Below the pieces are notes generated by a model. The model had not been told where the DNA came from and made no database searches. It saw only the letters and a list, made by a program, of their open reading frames with translations. Shown in pieces: positions 8,040 through 16,631 of a stretch of 64,000 nt of DNA; within the stretch, counting starts at the first letter, position 1, and each line of letters begins with the position of its first letter. A program made the position numbers and the translations under genes. The DNA is from Pseudoalteromonas luteoviolacea H33-S (lineage in GTDB: Bacteria > Pseudomonadota > Gammaproteobacteria > Enterobacterales > Alteromonadaceae), in the NCBI RefSeq assembly GCF_001625695.1, contig NZ_AUXY01000072.1:91162-155161 (forward strand), in the 5' to 3' direction.

Positions 8040-8489
8040 TTAATCTTTAAACGACTTATGACAGTCTTTACAGCCTTTTGCCCAATTTCTAAAAGCACTT
8101 GCTATCTCCTTTTTATCCCCAGATTCTGAAGCGGTAGCGAGCTCTTGCGCATATTGTGCAAACTTAGACGCTTTTTCGTCAAATGTCTTTCTGTCGCTCC
8201 AAATTGCAGGTAATGCGCTGGTGTCGCCTTTATCAGAGCCTGCAACAAATGCCTCCCATGGCATGCTCGAAAGCTGTGCGGCATTATGGGCGCGTTGCTT
8301 GAACCGTTCGGCATCAAAAGGCACTTTCCCCTTAAGCATGTCACCCATGTCGCCGATTTGATAGCGGATGAGCTGAAACGCCGCTTTACGATATTCAATT
8401 GCGTCTTCTTTTTCTTCAAAGAGTGTATTGGCGTTTACTTGCATGCTCATTCCTGCAAGCAGCGCTAATAATGTTAATGACTTCTTCAT
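8040..8489 (-). CDS. Cytochrome c' family protein
   Basis: The 149-residue precursor has a Sec signal peptide (residues 1-20, ending VNA) and a single C-terminal haem-binding motif, C140-K-D-C143-H144, in the position expected for class II cytochromes c (four-helix bundle, haem near the C-terminus). In family terms the axial ligand is His144 and the distal side is open, so cytochromes c' bind NO or CO and are linked to nitrosative stress protection or electron transfer. It is periplasmic. No neighbouring gene shows a related pathway. Confidence 0.9.
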   Translation of the reverse strand: MKKSLTLLALLAGMSMQVNANTLFEEKEDAIEYRKAAFQLIRYQIGDMGDMLKGKVPFDAERFKQRAHNAAQLSSMPWEAFVAGSDKGDTSALPAIWSDRKTFDEKASKFAQYAQELATASESGDKKEIASAFRNWAKGCKDCHKSFKD

Positions 8490-8851
8490 GCGTTGCCCCT
8501 TAAATAAATAGTCCCTACCTTTTTAAGGGTTTCTAATATATTTAGCAAGATTATTAGGCTAATAACGAGACGCGTTAAAATTGATGAAAATAATTTGTTG
8601 CTTTTTGGGGTACTGATTTTTCATGTGTTTACATATGTGTCATCGATGGTTTGTTTACTTTCGTTTACATAGGTGTTTTTTGTTAATTAACAATAACTTG
8701 TGAACTTGAATAAAATTAAAGTTTAAAAAATGTAACTTAATTGAGTTTCCATTATTGCAATTAACCATGTAGTCACATTATATTGATGAGTGATTCTACT
8801 CTCTTAATTATAAATAAACACCAAATTAAACAAAAAGTCCTAGGGGAAACT
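8490..8851. promoter_or_regulatory. Upstream region of the protease gene with direct repeats and a palindrome
   Basis: This A+T-rich region of about 360 bp separates the divergent cytochrome and protease genes. It contains the direct repeat GTTTACATATGTG (8627-8639) and GTTTACATAGGTG (8663-8675), another GTTTAC at 8653, and a perfect 14-bp palindrome, TTGTTAATTAACAA, at 8680-8693. These look like binding sites for one or more regulators of the protease gene. No protein is assigned. Confidence 0.45.
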
Positions 8852-11800
8852 ATGGCCAAGTATTCATTCAAAGCGACAGCGGTAGCTATAGCTGTTTCAG
8901 GCGCACTGACAACAGCGACAGCAGGCGCTGCGACAGCAGAAAATCATGTCCGTGCACTTAGTACAGATGTAACTAAATTTACACAAACTGCAAAGCAAGA
9001 AACACGTATTACTGCTTTTATGGTGGTCTTAAAGCAAGAAACGGCTGCTGACCTCATGGAGCGTGGTAACTACTCTGTTAGTGATGCACGTGCCACGTAT
9101 GCGTCAATTGAAGCTGCACAGCAAGACGTTACTCAGCAGCTTGTGGAAGAGGTTGAGGGTATTAAGGTAGTTGGCTCAACTAAGCTACTTGCATCTACTT
9201 TAATCGTTGAAGCATCAGCAGAAGCGCTAGCGAAAATTAAAAATAATAAAAATGTGGCGCGTATTCTACCACTTCGTGATTACGAGCTTCATGTTGCCGA
9301 TGCTAATGATTACATCAAAGCCGCACCAGTAAACTTGTCTGGTTATACAGGTGAAGGTCAAAGAGTTGCTGTACTAGACACTGGTCTTGATTACACGCAC
9401 GCAGCATTTGGTGGTGAGGGCACAAAAGAAGCTTATGAAGCAGCTCAGTCAGATCCAAGAGCGGTAACATGGCCACAAGGTCAGGCTATTGGTGGTTATG
9501 ACTTCATACGTGACGACCCAGATCCGATAGAGAATGATCCTAACTTCCCAGATCCAACAAGCCCTGGTGATGGTGCGTCTTCGCACGGTACGTCTGTATC
9601 TCACTCAGTAACAGGTATCGCACCAGATGTTGAGCTTTATGCATATTCAGTTTGTGGCGGCGGTTGTCCGTTTGCAGCTCAGTTAGGTGCATTAGAAGCT
9701 GCAATGGATCCAAATGGTGACGGTGATATCAGTGACCGAGTTGACGTTATTAACATGTCACTGGGCGGTGAATTCGGTTCAACTGTGACCTCTGAAATGG
9801 ACGGTACACAATACCTTATTCATAAGTTCGTTAAGTTAGGCACAAATGTTGTTATCTCTGCAGGTAATGATGGTAATAACCCATTCCGTATTGGTGGCCC
9901 AAGTACGACACCAAATGCACTATCTGTCGGTGCAATGGGTCACCCAACGATTAATGACCTGTTTGCTGTTGGTACAGTTGCTGGCAATCGTGTTGAAGTA
10001 GGTACTGCCGGCTTTGGCTTCCAAGGTGAATTTGCGTTTTCTAACGATGATGTTGAGATTGTATATCCGGATGCAGCGCCAGAAGGTTGTTTAGTTGAAG
10101 ATCAAAACAACCCTGGTGTATTTTTAAATCCTTTCGCGGGTATGGACTTTACAGGCAAAGCCGTACTGATTGACCGTGGTTCATGTGCATTCACTGAGAA
10201 AGCACTTAATGCCCAAGAGCAGGGTGCTACTTACGTTATTATCGCAAATAATGGTCCAGGTGAAGCGCCTGGTCTAGGTGGTTCGAACCCTGCGGTAACA
10301 ATTCCTACGATTTCTGTTCAGCAAGCAGTAGGTACGCAAATCAAAGAGATCCTTGCTACAAATCAGCAGCCAGAGTTCAGCTTTAGTGTTGAATCACACC
10401 TTGCGATTGATACTGTTGCTGATTTCTCATCACGCGGTCCTTCAATGGATGGTTTACTGAAACCAGAAATTACTGCACCTGGTGTGAATATCCAAGTTGC
10501 AGCTACAGGTACGTATACCGAGCTAGCTGGCGCAACAGGTACTTCTTTCTCTGGCCCAATTACAGCGGGTGCTGTTGCTCTAGTACGTGAAGCAAGACCA
10601 GAGTTAAATGCTGAAGAAATCAAAGCAGTTCTGATGAACACAGCAAACCTAAATGTGATTATGGAACCTACAACTGTCTCAGCTGAGTCAGTATTGGCGC
10701 CTATCAGTTTAATCGGTGCAGGCTTGGTTGACGTAGAAAAAGCGGTTGCTTCAGAAGCGGTTGCTTGGGTTGCGCAAGAAGAGTTTGATACGAACCAAGG
10801 TGCATTGTCATTCGGTTTTGACGTACTTGATGAGACGACTTCTTATACTAAAACGGTAACACTTAAAAACTTCTCAGATGAAGCGAAAACGTATAGCTTA
10901 CGTAAAGAAGCGCGTTACGCTAATGATGACGAAACAGGCGCTCTAAGCTGGGATTATCCAGAAGAAGTAACGGTACCAGCAGGTCAAGCTATCGAGTTTG
11001 ATGTCACTATTACGATTGACCCAAGCAAGCTGCCTGAATGGGATTTACCAAATCCACAAGATTATGATGGTCAAAAAGCAAGACCGACTGCGTTGACATT
11101 GTCAGAGTTTGACGGTGCACTTATCTTTGATGATGCGTCGACAGACGGCGATCATGATATTCACCTTGTTTATCATGTGCTACCAAAAGCTGCTGAATCT
11201 CTAGAGTTTAGCTATGACGATGATAACAAATTAGCCGTAGTTAACACTGGCTTCGATACTCTGCCGATATACACAGAGCAGCTTGTTGCTATGAATAGCG
11301 AAGCTGGAGAGGGTGATGAGGCTTTCGCAATTAAAGGGGTTACATTTACTGCCGCAGCATCTCAAGAGTGTGGTTCTGGTGCTGTTTTCTCTGCGTCAGT
11401 TGTCTTAGATGATGAACTGTTAATGCACCGTCAAGCAGGTTATCAAATAAATCTTGATATCAATAATGATGGTGTTCATGACTATGCGTTAGCAAACTAT
11501 AATGATGTGGGCAGAAGTGCTGCAGTCATTGGTCGTATGAGAACGGTAAGTGGCCCTATATTTGACGGTAATCCAGCTTGGGCATTCTTAACTGCTGGTT
11601 ATCATCAAAGTGGTACAGACACTGTTACTTTCTCAGGCTGTACGGATATCATCGGTTTAACGGCAGCTAATTTCTCTAACGATACTCAGCAAACAATCAT
11701 TGGTGTTGAAGCGTTAGTTGGTTATGACAACTATCAATTAGGTATTTCGTCAGTAACAGATTCTATCGCTGGTACTGCGAATTTCACTAACTTTGCACCT

Positions 11801-12946
11801 GCAGTGTTAGAGGATGCATCAGGTCAACGTGTAACTCGCTTAGAGCCTGGTCAAAAAGCGTATGTTAACGCAGTTGGTGCGTTTGCTATCGCAAGTGACA
11901 ACGGCATTGTGACTGCAGTTACAGAGCAAAACTTAGCAGGCCCAACAGAGCCAGAAACACCTGCACCTGAAATTGTTGAAGCATCATTCGATGTTGCTGA
12001 AAACACTGAAGCAGGTACTGTTTTTGGTCAAATTGAACTTGTTGAGCATGAAGGCAGTGTTGATATCTCTGAGTTCCTAGTGCGTTCGAGCAACCACGCA
12101 GGTGTGACTGTGTCTAAATCTGGTGAGTTAGTAGTTGCAAATGGTGATCTGCTTGACTATGAAGCTGGTCACATGGCGACGCTTTCAGTTGTTGCGATTG
12201 ATGTTGAAGGTAACATTTCTGATGAAGCAGAAATTGCCGTAAACATTACAAACGAAATTGATACAGACGAAGAGAAAGCACCATATATCGCAGAAGACCA
12301 AGAGTTTGACGTTCAAGAGAACGCAGAAGCGGACACTGTGATTGGTCAGCTTGAGTTTATGGACCAAGACGACAATGTTGTCGAGTTCAAAGTTGAAGGC
12401 ACTGACGCTATTGCAATCGATGCTGATGGTCAAATCACAGTGGTAGGTGAAGTAGACTTCGACGCAGGCGAAACAATTGAAGCAACTGTGGTTGCTGTGG
12501 ATGCTGACGATTTAGAGTCTGAAGCGGTAACTGTCGTATTCAACGTAGAAGAAGATGAGTACGAAGGTAAGCCGATGATTGACGAAGGTCAGAGCTTCAA
12601 TATCGAAGAAAACAGCCCAATTGGTACAGTGATTGGTCAGCTTGCTTTCTCTGACTTTGACAATGATGTTGTTGAGTTCATGGTATCTGGTAGTGCACTT
12701 GTTTCTGTAAATGAGCAAGGACAAGTACTTGTTGCTGGTAACCTAGACTTTGAGTTTGACCGCCAGTTCAGCTTTGACGTGAAAGCGAAAGACGCACAAG
12801 ATAAGTATTCAGATACGGTTCGTGTTGAGATTCGCTTGATTGATGTTGATGAAGACAACGATGACGATGATGATTCAGGTTCATTAGCTTGGTTAACATT
12901 ACTTGCTGCACCATTTGCTGCACTACGTCGCCGTAAGCAAAAGTAA
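8852..12946 (+). CDS. Secreted S8 subtilisin-like protease with PA domain, acidic repeats and GlyGly-CTERM-like tail
   Basis: The 1364-residue preproprotein starts with a signal peptide (about residues 1-27, ending AGA) and an I9-type propeptide. The S8 catalytic triad is complete: Asp176 in VLDTG, His245 in SSHGTS and Ser565 in GTSFSGP, with the oxyanion Asn in SAGND. A PA domain (DFTGKAVLIDRGSCAF) is inserted between His and Ser. About residues 1040-1340 contain three acidic cadherin-like repeats of roughly 95 residues, each with a FxVxEN and an IGQLxFxDxD element. The C-terminus is Asp-rich, then SGS, a hydrophobic helix and ALRRRKQK, as in GlyGly-CTERM substrates processed by rhombosortase after type II secretion. 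I chose ATG 8852 because GGGGAAAC precedes it and the signal peptide begins there; an upstream TTG or ATG at 8783/8786 would add 22-23 residues. It should degrade extracellular protein. Confidence 0.93.
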   Translation: MAKYSFKATAVAIAVSGALTTATAGAATAENHVRALSTDVTKFTQTAKQETRITAFMVVLKQETAADLMERGNYSVSDARATYASIEAAQQDVTQQLVEEVEGIKVVGSTKLLASTLIVEASAEALAKIKNNKNVARILPLRDYELHVADANDYIKAAPVNLSGYTGEGQRVAVLDTGLDYTHAAFGGEGTKEAYEAAQSDPRAVTWPQGQAIGGYDFIRDDPDPIENDPNFPDPTSPGDGASSHGTSVSHSVTGIAPDVELYAYSVCGGGCPFAAQLGALEAAMDPNGDGDISDRVDVINMSLGGEFGSTVTSEMDGTQYLIHKFVKLGTNVVISAGNDGNNPFRIGGPSTTPNALSVGAMGHPTINDLFAVGTVAGNRVEVGTAGFGFQGEFAFSNDDVEIVYPDAAPEGCLVEDQNNPGVFLNPFAGMDFTGKAVLIDRGSCAFTEKALNAQEQGATYVIIANNGPGEAPGLGGSNPAVTIPTISVQQAVGTQIKEILATNQQPEFSFSVESHLAIDTVADFSSRGPSMDGLLKPEITAPGVNIQVAATGTYTELAGATGTSFSGPITAGAVALVREARPELNAEEIKAVLMNTANLNVIMEPTTVSAESVLAPISLIGAGLVDVEKAVASEAVAWVAQEEFDTNQGALSFGFDVLDETTSYTKTVTLKNFSDEAKTYSLRKEARYANDDETGALSWDYPEEVTVPAGQAIEFDVTITIDPSKLPEWDLPNPQDYDGQKARPTALTLSEFDGALIFDDASTDGDHDIHLVYHVLPKAAESLEFSYDDDNKLAVVNTGFDTLPIYTEQLVAMNSEAGEGDEAFAIKGVTFTAAASQECGSGAVFSASVVLDDELLMHRQAGYQINLDINNDGVHDYALANYNDVGRSAAVIGRMRTVSGPIFDGNPAWAFLTAGYHQSGTDTVTFSGCTDIIGLTAANFSNDTQQTIIGVEALVGYDNYQLGISSVTDSIAGTANFTNFAPAVLEDASGQRVTRLEPGQKAYVNAVGAFAIASDNGIVTAVTEQNLAGPTEPETPAPEIVEASFDVAENTEAGTVFGQIELVEHEGSVDISEFLVRSSNHAGVTVSKSGELVVANGDLLDYEAGHMATLSVVAIDVEGNISDEAEIAVNITNEIDTDEEKAPYIAEDQEFDVQENAEADTVIGQLEFMDQDDNVVEFKVEGTDAIAIDADGQITVVGEVDFDAGETIEATVVAVDADDLESEAVTVVFNVEEDEYEGKPMIDEGQSFNIEENSPIGTVIGQLAFSDFDNDVVEFMVSGSALVSVNEQGQVLVAGNLDFEFDRQFSFDVKAKDAQDKYSDTVRVEIRLIDVDEDNDDDDDSGSLAWLTLLAAPFAALRRRKQK

Positions 12947-12986
12947 TTTGTTTATATCAACTTAGGTTGATAATCATAAAATGAAA

Positions 12987-13014
12987 AACACCGGCATTAG
13001 CCGGTGTTTTTTTA
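12987..13014 (+). terminator. Intrinsic terminator of the protease gene
   Basis: A 9-bp perfect stem (12987-12995 with 13000-13008) with the loop ATTA is followed by a run of T residues. It lies 40 bp after the protease stop codon. Confidence 0.9.
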
Positions 13015-13123
13015 TGTGTGGTGAAAGCTGTAACAATGCATGGTGAAAAGAGGGGCTTGTCCTTCCTTGTTTTGTTTTTCACCTTATTGAAGGCATTAGA
13101 GGTTAGTCAATATTGTAATTTAA

Positions 13124-13591
13124 CTACCCTATGTCTTTGAAAATCATACCGCGTCGCATACTGCGTGTCGCTAACATGACCTCAGCCAATAGCGCTAAAA
13201 AAGCGCCTATTAAGAGCAACATCGCGGCGATGAAGCAGCTTGAAATTGTCACACCAAGTGCCCAGGTATATAAATGGGAAATAAATAACAAGACGACGAC
13301 AGCACACACCATGAGTGCACTGAGCACACTCATACTAAATGCGACATGGATACAGCGAGATCGTTTTAATAAAGCACGCATCTCTTGTGTGAAAGTAAAG
13401 TGTAATGCCTCATCCAAGTTTGCATTGAGCTTTCTATCAAGCAGCCTTGCCCTGTCAGTGATCCGTGCTAAACGATTAGATAACACCCCAAGAAAAGCGG
13501 CAATACCCGTTAATAAAAAAACGGGTGCAACCGCGGTTTGGATAACTTTGGCCATCGTTAAAATGCTGACCACATCTGTATTTAATTCCAC
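13124..13591 (-). CDS. DUF2721-family membrane protein
   Basis: The 155-residue protein has three predicted membrane helices (about residues 18-38, 85-108 and 114-140). After the first comes the typical DUF2721 segment LSNRLARITDRARLLDRKL. It is an inner-membrane protein with no known function. The start overlaps the end of the upstream lipoprotein gene by 10 bp, so the two are translationally coupled. A long reading frame on the opposite strand here is a shadow. Confidence 0.85.
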   Translation of the reverse strand: MELNTDVVSILTMAKVIQTAVAPVFLLTGIAAFLGVLSNRLARITDRARLLDRKLNANLDEALHFTFTQEMRALLKRSRCIHVAFSMSVLSALMVCAVVVLLFISHLYTWALGVTISSCFIAAMLLLIGAFLALLAEVMLATRSMRRGMIFKDIG

Positions 13592-14088
13592 TTGACCTGC
13601 TCAATAATATTGTCTGTTTCGCCTATTAAAGTGTTAACTACACGGTTATTTTCATCAAGTAGTATTAGGCGAGGTACGCCTTTATTCGCATATCGGCTGT
13701 ATATAGTGCGTTTTTCATCGCTGATAAGTGGAAAGGTCACATTATATTCTTGAGCAAACTGCATGAGAGTGTCGGTGTTCTCTTCTCGACCAATAGCTAG
13801 AATAGTCAGTGTTTTGTCCTCGATGAGCTTAGATGCATTGAGCTGCTGAAACAGACGTTGGGAGTCAGAGCACCATGTCGCAAAAAGTATGACTAACTTT
13901 TTTGCTGATTGATCATGCAAATTAACCGTTTGACCATGGATGTCTGTCAAGGAAAGGTGTTTAAACACTTCCCCTTGGCTTATGTAGGTTTCATAATCAG
14001 GGTTTGGTGTCACTTCTGTGGTGCCACATGCACTGATCGATAAACATAAAGCAGCGGCTGTGCCGATTGTGAATAGACTTTTTATCAT
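13582..14088 (-). CDS. Redoxin/TlpA-like lipoprotein with one active-site cysteine
   Basis: The 168-residue protein has a lipoprotein signal with a lipobox ending at Cys21 (SISAC). It then has an AhpC/TSA-TlpA-type thioredoxin fold: a LTDIHGQTVNL strand, FATWCSDSQ as active site, and a cis-Pro-like loop (GVPRLILLDE). Cys73 is present, but the second cysteine of the usual CxxC is Ser76. A single-cysteine thioredoxin-fold lipoprotein might act as a peroxidase, a mixed-disulfide reductase or a nonenzymatic partner; the sequence does not decide. It should be anchored to the periplasmic face of a membrane. It is cotranscribed with the DUF2721 gene. Confidence 0.8.
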   Translation of the reverse strand: MIKSLFTIGTAAALCLSISACGTTEVTPNPDYETYISQGEVFKHLSLTDIHGQTVNLHDQSAKKLVILFATWCSDSQRLFQQLNASKLIEDKTLTILAIGREENTDTLMQFAQEYNVTFPLISDEKRTIYSRYANKGVPRLILLDENNRVVNTLIGETDNIIEQVKWN

Positions 14089-14190
14089 TGTGTATTTCCT
14101 TATGTTAGGCTGGCGTTATTTACGCGTATTTTGCATCACTTAGCAAGCTTTGTGGTGGGCATTTTTTGGCAGGGTTGTTGTTTTTTATAT

Positions 14191-14616
14191 ATGGCTTATT
14201 TCAGTCTTTTCTTTAGCGCCTTCATTGCCGCTACTTTACTACCTGCGTCATCGGAATTGTTGCTTTCGGGCATGGTGGTTAAGCAAACAGGCTTGTTGTG
14301 GTTACTATGGTTGAGTGCGACTTTAGGCAATGTGCTTGGTAGTTGCGTGAACTATTATTTAGGCACTCAGGTCGATAGATTAAGCCACCGTCGTTGGTTT
14401 CCAGTATCTCCAAGTGCGTTAGAAAAAGCGCGCGGCCATTTTCAAAAATATGGCACTGTGAGCTTATTGTTTGCGTGGTTGCCCGTTATTGGCGATCCTT
14501 TAACGCTGGTTGCAGGGGTATTTAGAATAAAATTCGGTCTATTTTTGCTATTAGTGAGCCTAGGAAAGGGGTTGCGATATGCCTTGGTGATAGCGTTAGC
14601 ACTGGAGCTATTTTGA
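14191..14616 (+). CDS. yqaA: YqaA-family inner-membrane protein
   Basis: The 141-residue protein resembles E. coli YqaA over its length. It opens with FSAFIAATLLPASSE, then has a NxxG re-entrant segment (TLGNVLGSCVNYYLG), a FQKYG turn, a LPVIGDPL loop and GKGLRY near the end. These are marks of the small DedA/SNARE-associated superfamily branch, whose larger members act as lipid carriers or proton-dependent transporters. YqaA itself has no proven function. A TTG at 14131 would add 20 residues, but the family start matches ATG 14191; the ribosome-binding site is weak in both cases. It converges with folX. Confidence 0.82.
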   Translation: MAYFSLFFSAFIAATLLPASSELLLSGMVVKQTGLLWLLWLSATLGNVLGSCVNYYLGTQVDRLSHRRWFPVSPSALEKARGHFQKYGTVSLLFAWLPVIGDPLTLVAGVFRIKFGLFLLLVSLGKGLRYALVIALALELF

Positions 14617-14622
14617 ATTAAA

Positions 14623-14656
14623 GTGAAGCCTTACAGTTGCCGCTATAAGGCTTTAC
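14623..14656. terminator. Hairpin between convergent yqaA and folX
   Basis: An 11-position inverted repeat with one mismatch (14623-14633 with 14646-14656) and a 12-nt loop lies between the two stop codons. It could terminate from either side, though neither T tract is strong. Confidence 0.5.
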
Positions 14657-14661
14657 CAATA

Positions 14662-15039
14662 TCAATCAATATTACGCTTTTTTTGCCACTCTAATGTTAA
14701 TGATACGGAATCTGCAAACCTCAATGCATGAGGTTTATCTACCCGTACGCGTGCAAACGTAACATCCGGGTGAATATGGCATTGTGCCAAGATATCGGCC
14801 ACGAGTTTTTCTAATAATAAGAAGTGCCCGTTTTCTACTAACTTGATAACTGACTTGGTGATCGTTTTATAATTTAACGCATGTTCTACTTCATCTAATT
14901 GCACACACTCAGTATCGGCTGGGTAATGTATTTCGATATTGATGACAACATCTTGTTTCTTTTCACGCTCTTCTTCGTTAAATCCGATAAAAGTACGTAG
15001 TCTCAGGTTAGTTATATTGATAATTGCATTATGCATCAT
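14662..15039 (-). CDS. folX: Dihydroneopterin triphosphate 2'-epimerase FolX
   Basis: This 125-residue protein is close in length and sequence to E. coli FolX. Conserved segments include NLRLRTFIGFNEEE, VVINIEIHYPAD, ALNYKTITK and HALRFADSVSLTLEW. FolX epimerises 7,8-dihydroneopterin triphosphate to dihydromonapterin triphosphate, and is distinguished from FolB (aldolase) by these segments. It follows folE by 16 bp and folM further upstream in one leftward operon, so the three genes together point to tetrahydromonapterin synthesis. Start Met1 and Met2 are adjacent; either is possible. Confidence 0.92.
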   Translation of the reverse strand: MMHNAIINITNLRLRTFIGFNEEEREKKQDVVINIEIHYPADTECVQLDEVEHALNYKTITKSVIKLVENGHFLLLEKLVADILAQCHIHPDVTFARVRVDKPHALRFADSVSLTLEWQKKRNID

Positions 15040-15055
15040 GGCCTATCCTTGCAAG

Positions 15056-15625
15056 CTAGCCGTGTTTTACGAGTTGTAAAAACTCGTTACGCGTTTTTGC
15101 ATCTTCTCTAAAGTTACCTAGCATGACTGAAGTACGCATTTTCGAGTTTTGTTTCTCAACACCGCGCATCATCATACACATATGTTTTGCTTCAACAATG
15201 ACCCCCACACCTCTTGCGCCTGTCACTTCTTCAACCGCTTTAGCAATTTGGTGAGTGAGTTGCTCTTGGATCTGAAAACGACGAGCAAACATGTCTACTA
15301 TTCGAGCAAACTTGGATAAGCCTAACACTTTACCATTTGGAATGTAAGCAATGTGGCAACGCCCCACAAAAGGCAGTAGGTGATGCTCGCACATTGAGTA
15401 CAGTTCGATATCTTGGATGAGGACCATATCATCTGCATCAGATGAAAATACGGCATTGTTGGTGATTTCATCCAGTGTTTGTCGGTAGCCTTGAGTTAGA
15501 TACTCCATTGCTTTGGCAGCGCGTTTGGGCGTATCTAGTAGGCCTTCGCGATCGACATCCTCACCTACCGCGCTAATGATCTCTTTATAACTGTTTTTTA
15601 AATCTTCATGCATAATATGACTCAC
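15056..15625 (-). CDS. folE: GTP cyclohydrolase I
   Basis: The 189-residue enzyme converts GTP to 7,8-dihydroneopterin triphosphate, the first step of pterin and folate synthesis. The zinc and catalytic segment [10 protein letters not shown] is present (Cys79, His81, His82), as are [21 protein letters not shown] and the later Cys in KHMCMMMRG that completes the zinc site. Length is normal for the short bacterial type I enzyme. In this operon it supplies the substrate of FolX. Met1 and Met5 are alternative starts. Confidence 0.96.
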   Translation of the reverse strand: MSHIMHEDLKNSYKEIISAVGEDVDREGLLDTPKRAAKAMEYLTQGYRQTLDEITNNAVFSSDADDMVLIQDIELYSMCEHHLLPFVGRCHIAYIPNGKVLGLSKFARIVDMFARRFQIQEQLTHQIAKAVEEVTGARGVGVIVEAKHMCMMMRGVEKQNSKMRTSVMLGNFREDAKTRNEFLQLVKHG

Positions 15626-15671
15626 AATTCATTATCTGATGCGTTCAAGCGAATTATCGCGTCGCTTAAAC

Positions 15672-16379
15672 TTATTTGAGGTGTCTTCCACCATCTACGG
15701 CAAGTGTTCTACCTGTTATATAGTTGCTATTGAGCAATAGCTCAATGCTCGCAATGACTTCTTGGCATCCTGGTTCAATACCCATTAAAGACTTTTGCAG
15801 TGTTTTTGCTTTATAGGCCTCATCATCATGTTCATTAAAAATAATGAGCGATGGCGAGACAGAATTGACTTTAATGTTTGGGGCATATTTTGCTGCAAAT
15901 GAACGGCTCAAGTTGTCTAAGGCGGCTTTGCTGGCAGCGTAGGCTATGTGCTTGGGGCTGCCTTTTTCTGCAACGTAGTCTGTGATGTGGACAATATCGC
16001 TGACCTCATTTGAAGCTTGCAGTAGAGGTGCTAAGGCCATATTGAGCAAATAAGGTACTTTTGCATGAATACGCATCATGTTATCAAACAAAGCATTATG
16101 ATCAGGGTTAAGTTTTTCACAGTCCCAGCTTGAAGCATTGTGAATGACTGCACGTAATGCGTTGGTGTGCTCTGTTATTTTCTCTACAAGTTGCGCTATT
16201 GCATCTGGCTCATTGAAGTCGACTTGGATACATGTCACACCGTTTGCCTCTAACTCATCGACACTGTTATGTCGTGTACGGTAAGTCACAATCAGCGGTA
16301 TATCAGCAGAAATAAAGTGCTTTGCAAGTGCAAGCCCGATACGTTGTGCTCCACCTGTAATTAAAATTGGGGCTGCCAT
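15672..16379 (-). CDS. folM: Dihydromonapterin reductase FolM (SDR)
   Basis: The 235-residue protein is a short-chain dehydrogenase with the N-terminal TGGAQRIG cofactor loop, an HNASSW segment and a YAASKAAL catalytic Tyr/Lys pair. Its start (PILITGGAQRIGLALAKHF) and end (ITGRTLAVDGGRHLK) are those of FolM rather than of fatty-acid reductases. FolM reduces dihydromonapterin to tetrahydromonapterin with NADPH and has weak dihydrofolate reductase activity. Linkage to folE and folX supports this. In other gammaproteobacteria tetrahydromonapterin serves phenylalanine hydroxylase; no phhA is in the window. Confidence 0.92.
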   Translation of the reverse strand: MAAPILITGGAQRIGLALAKHFISADIPLIVTYRTRHNSVDELEANGVTCIQVDFNEPDAIAQLVEKITEHTNALRAVIHNASSWDCEKLNPDHNALFDNMMRIHAKVPYLLNMALAPLLQASNEVSDIVHITDYVAEKGSPKHIAYAASKAALDNLSRSFAAKYAPNIKVNSVSPSLIIFNEHDDEAYKAKTLQKSLMGIEPGCQEVIASIELLLNSNYITGRTLAVDGGRHLK

Positions 16380-16583
16380 TATGTTTCCTTAAAAAGTGGT
16401 GTCTTGTGACTATAAGCTTGGTGAAAAAATCAGAATATGCTGTGCTTATGGCACCATCACTGACACATTTGCCAAATTAATACGGGACGAGTTGCCTTTG
16501 TGATCACTAACTTAGCATGGGTTTTCATTGACTGCATAGCACCTTGTTACTTTTTTGTTAAAGTGAGCGCTCTGCCATACAAA

Positions 16584-16610
16584 AATAAAAAAGGGTGCAA
16601 AGTGCACCCT
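16584..16610 (-). terminator. Intrinsic terminator of nadE
   Basis: An 8-bp stem AGGGTGCA/TGCACCCT (16592-16599 with 16603-16610) with a 3-nt loop lies 22 bp after the nadE stop. On the minus strand it runs into a T-rich tract. Confidence 0.8.
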
Positions 16611-16631
16611 ATCTATAGACAAATTCAGTGC

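Noticed and set aside
12000..12850. Repeated sequence in the protease C-terminal region as a possible DNA repeat element
   Set aside because: The repeat is in the protein reading frame (three cadherin-like units) and is diverged at DNA level, so it is a protein domain repeat, not a mobile element.
13131..13595. A 154-codon open frame on the plus strand opposite the DUF2721 gene
   Set aside because: It is antisense to a well-supported membrane-protein gene, is rich in Ser, Thr, Ala and Lys in a codon-shadow pattern, and has no ribosome-binding site.
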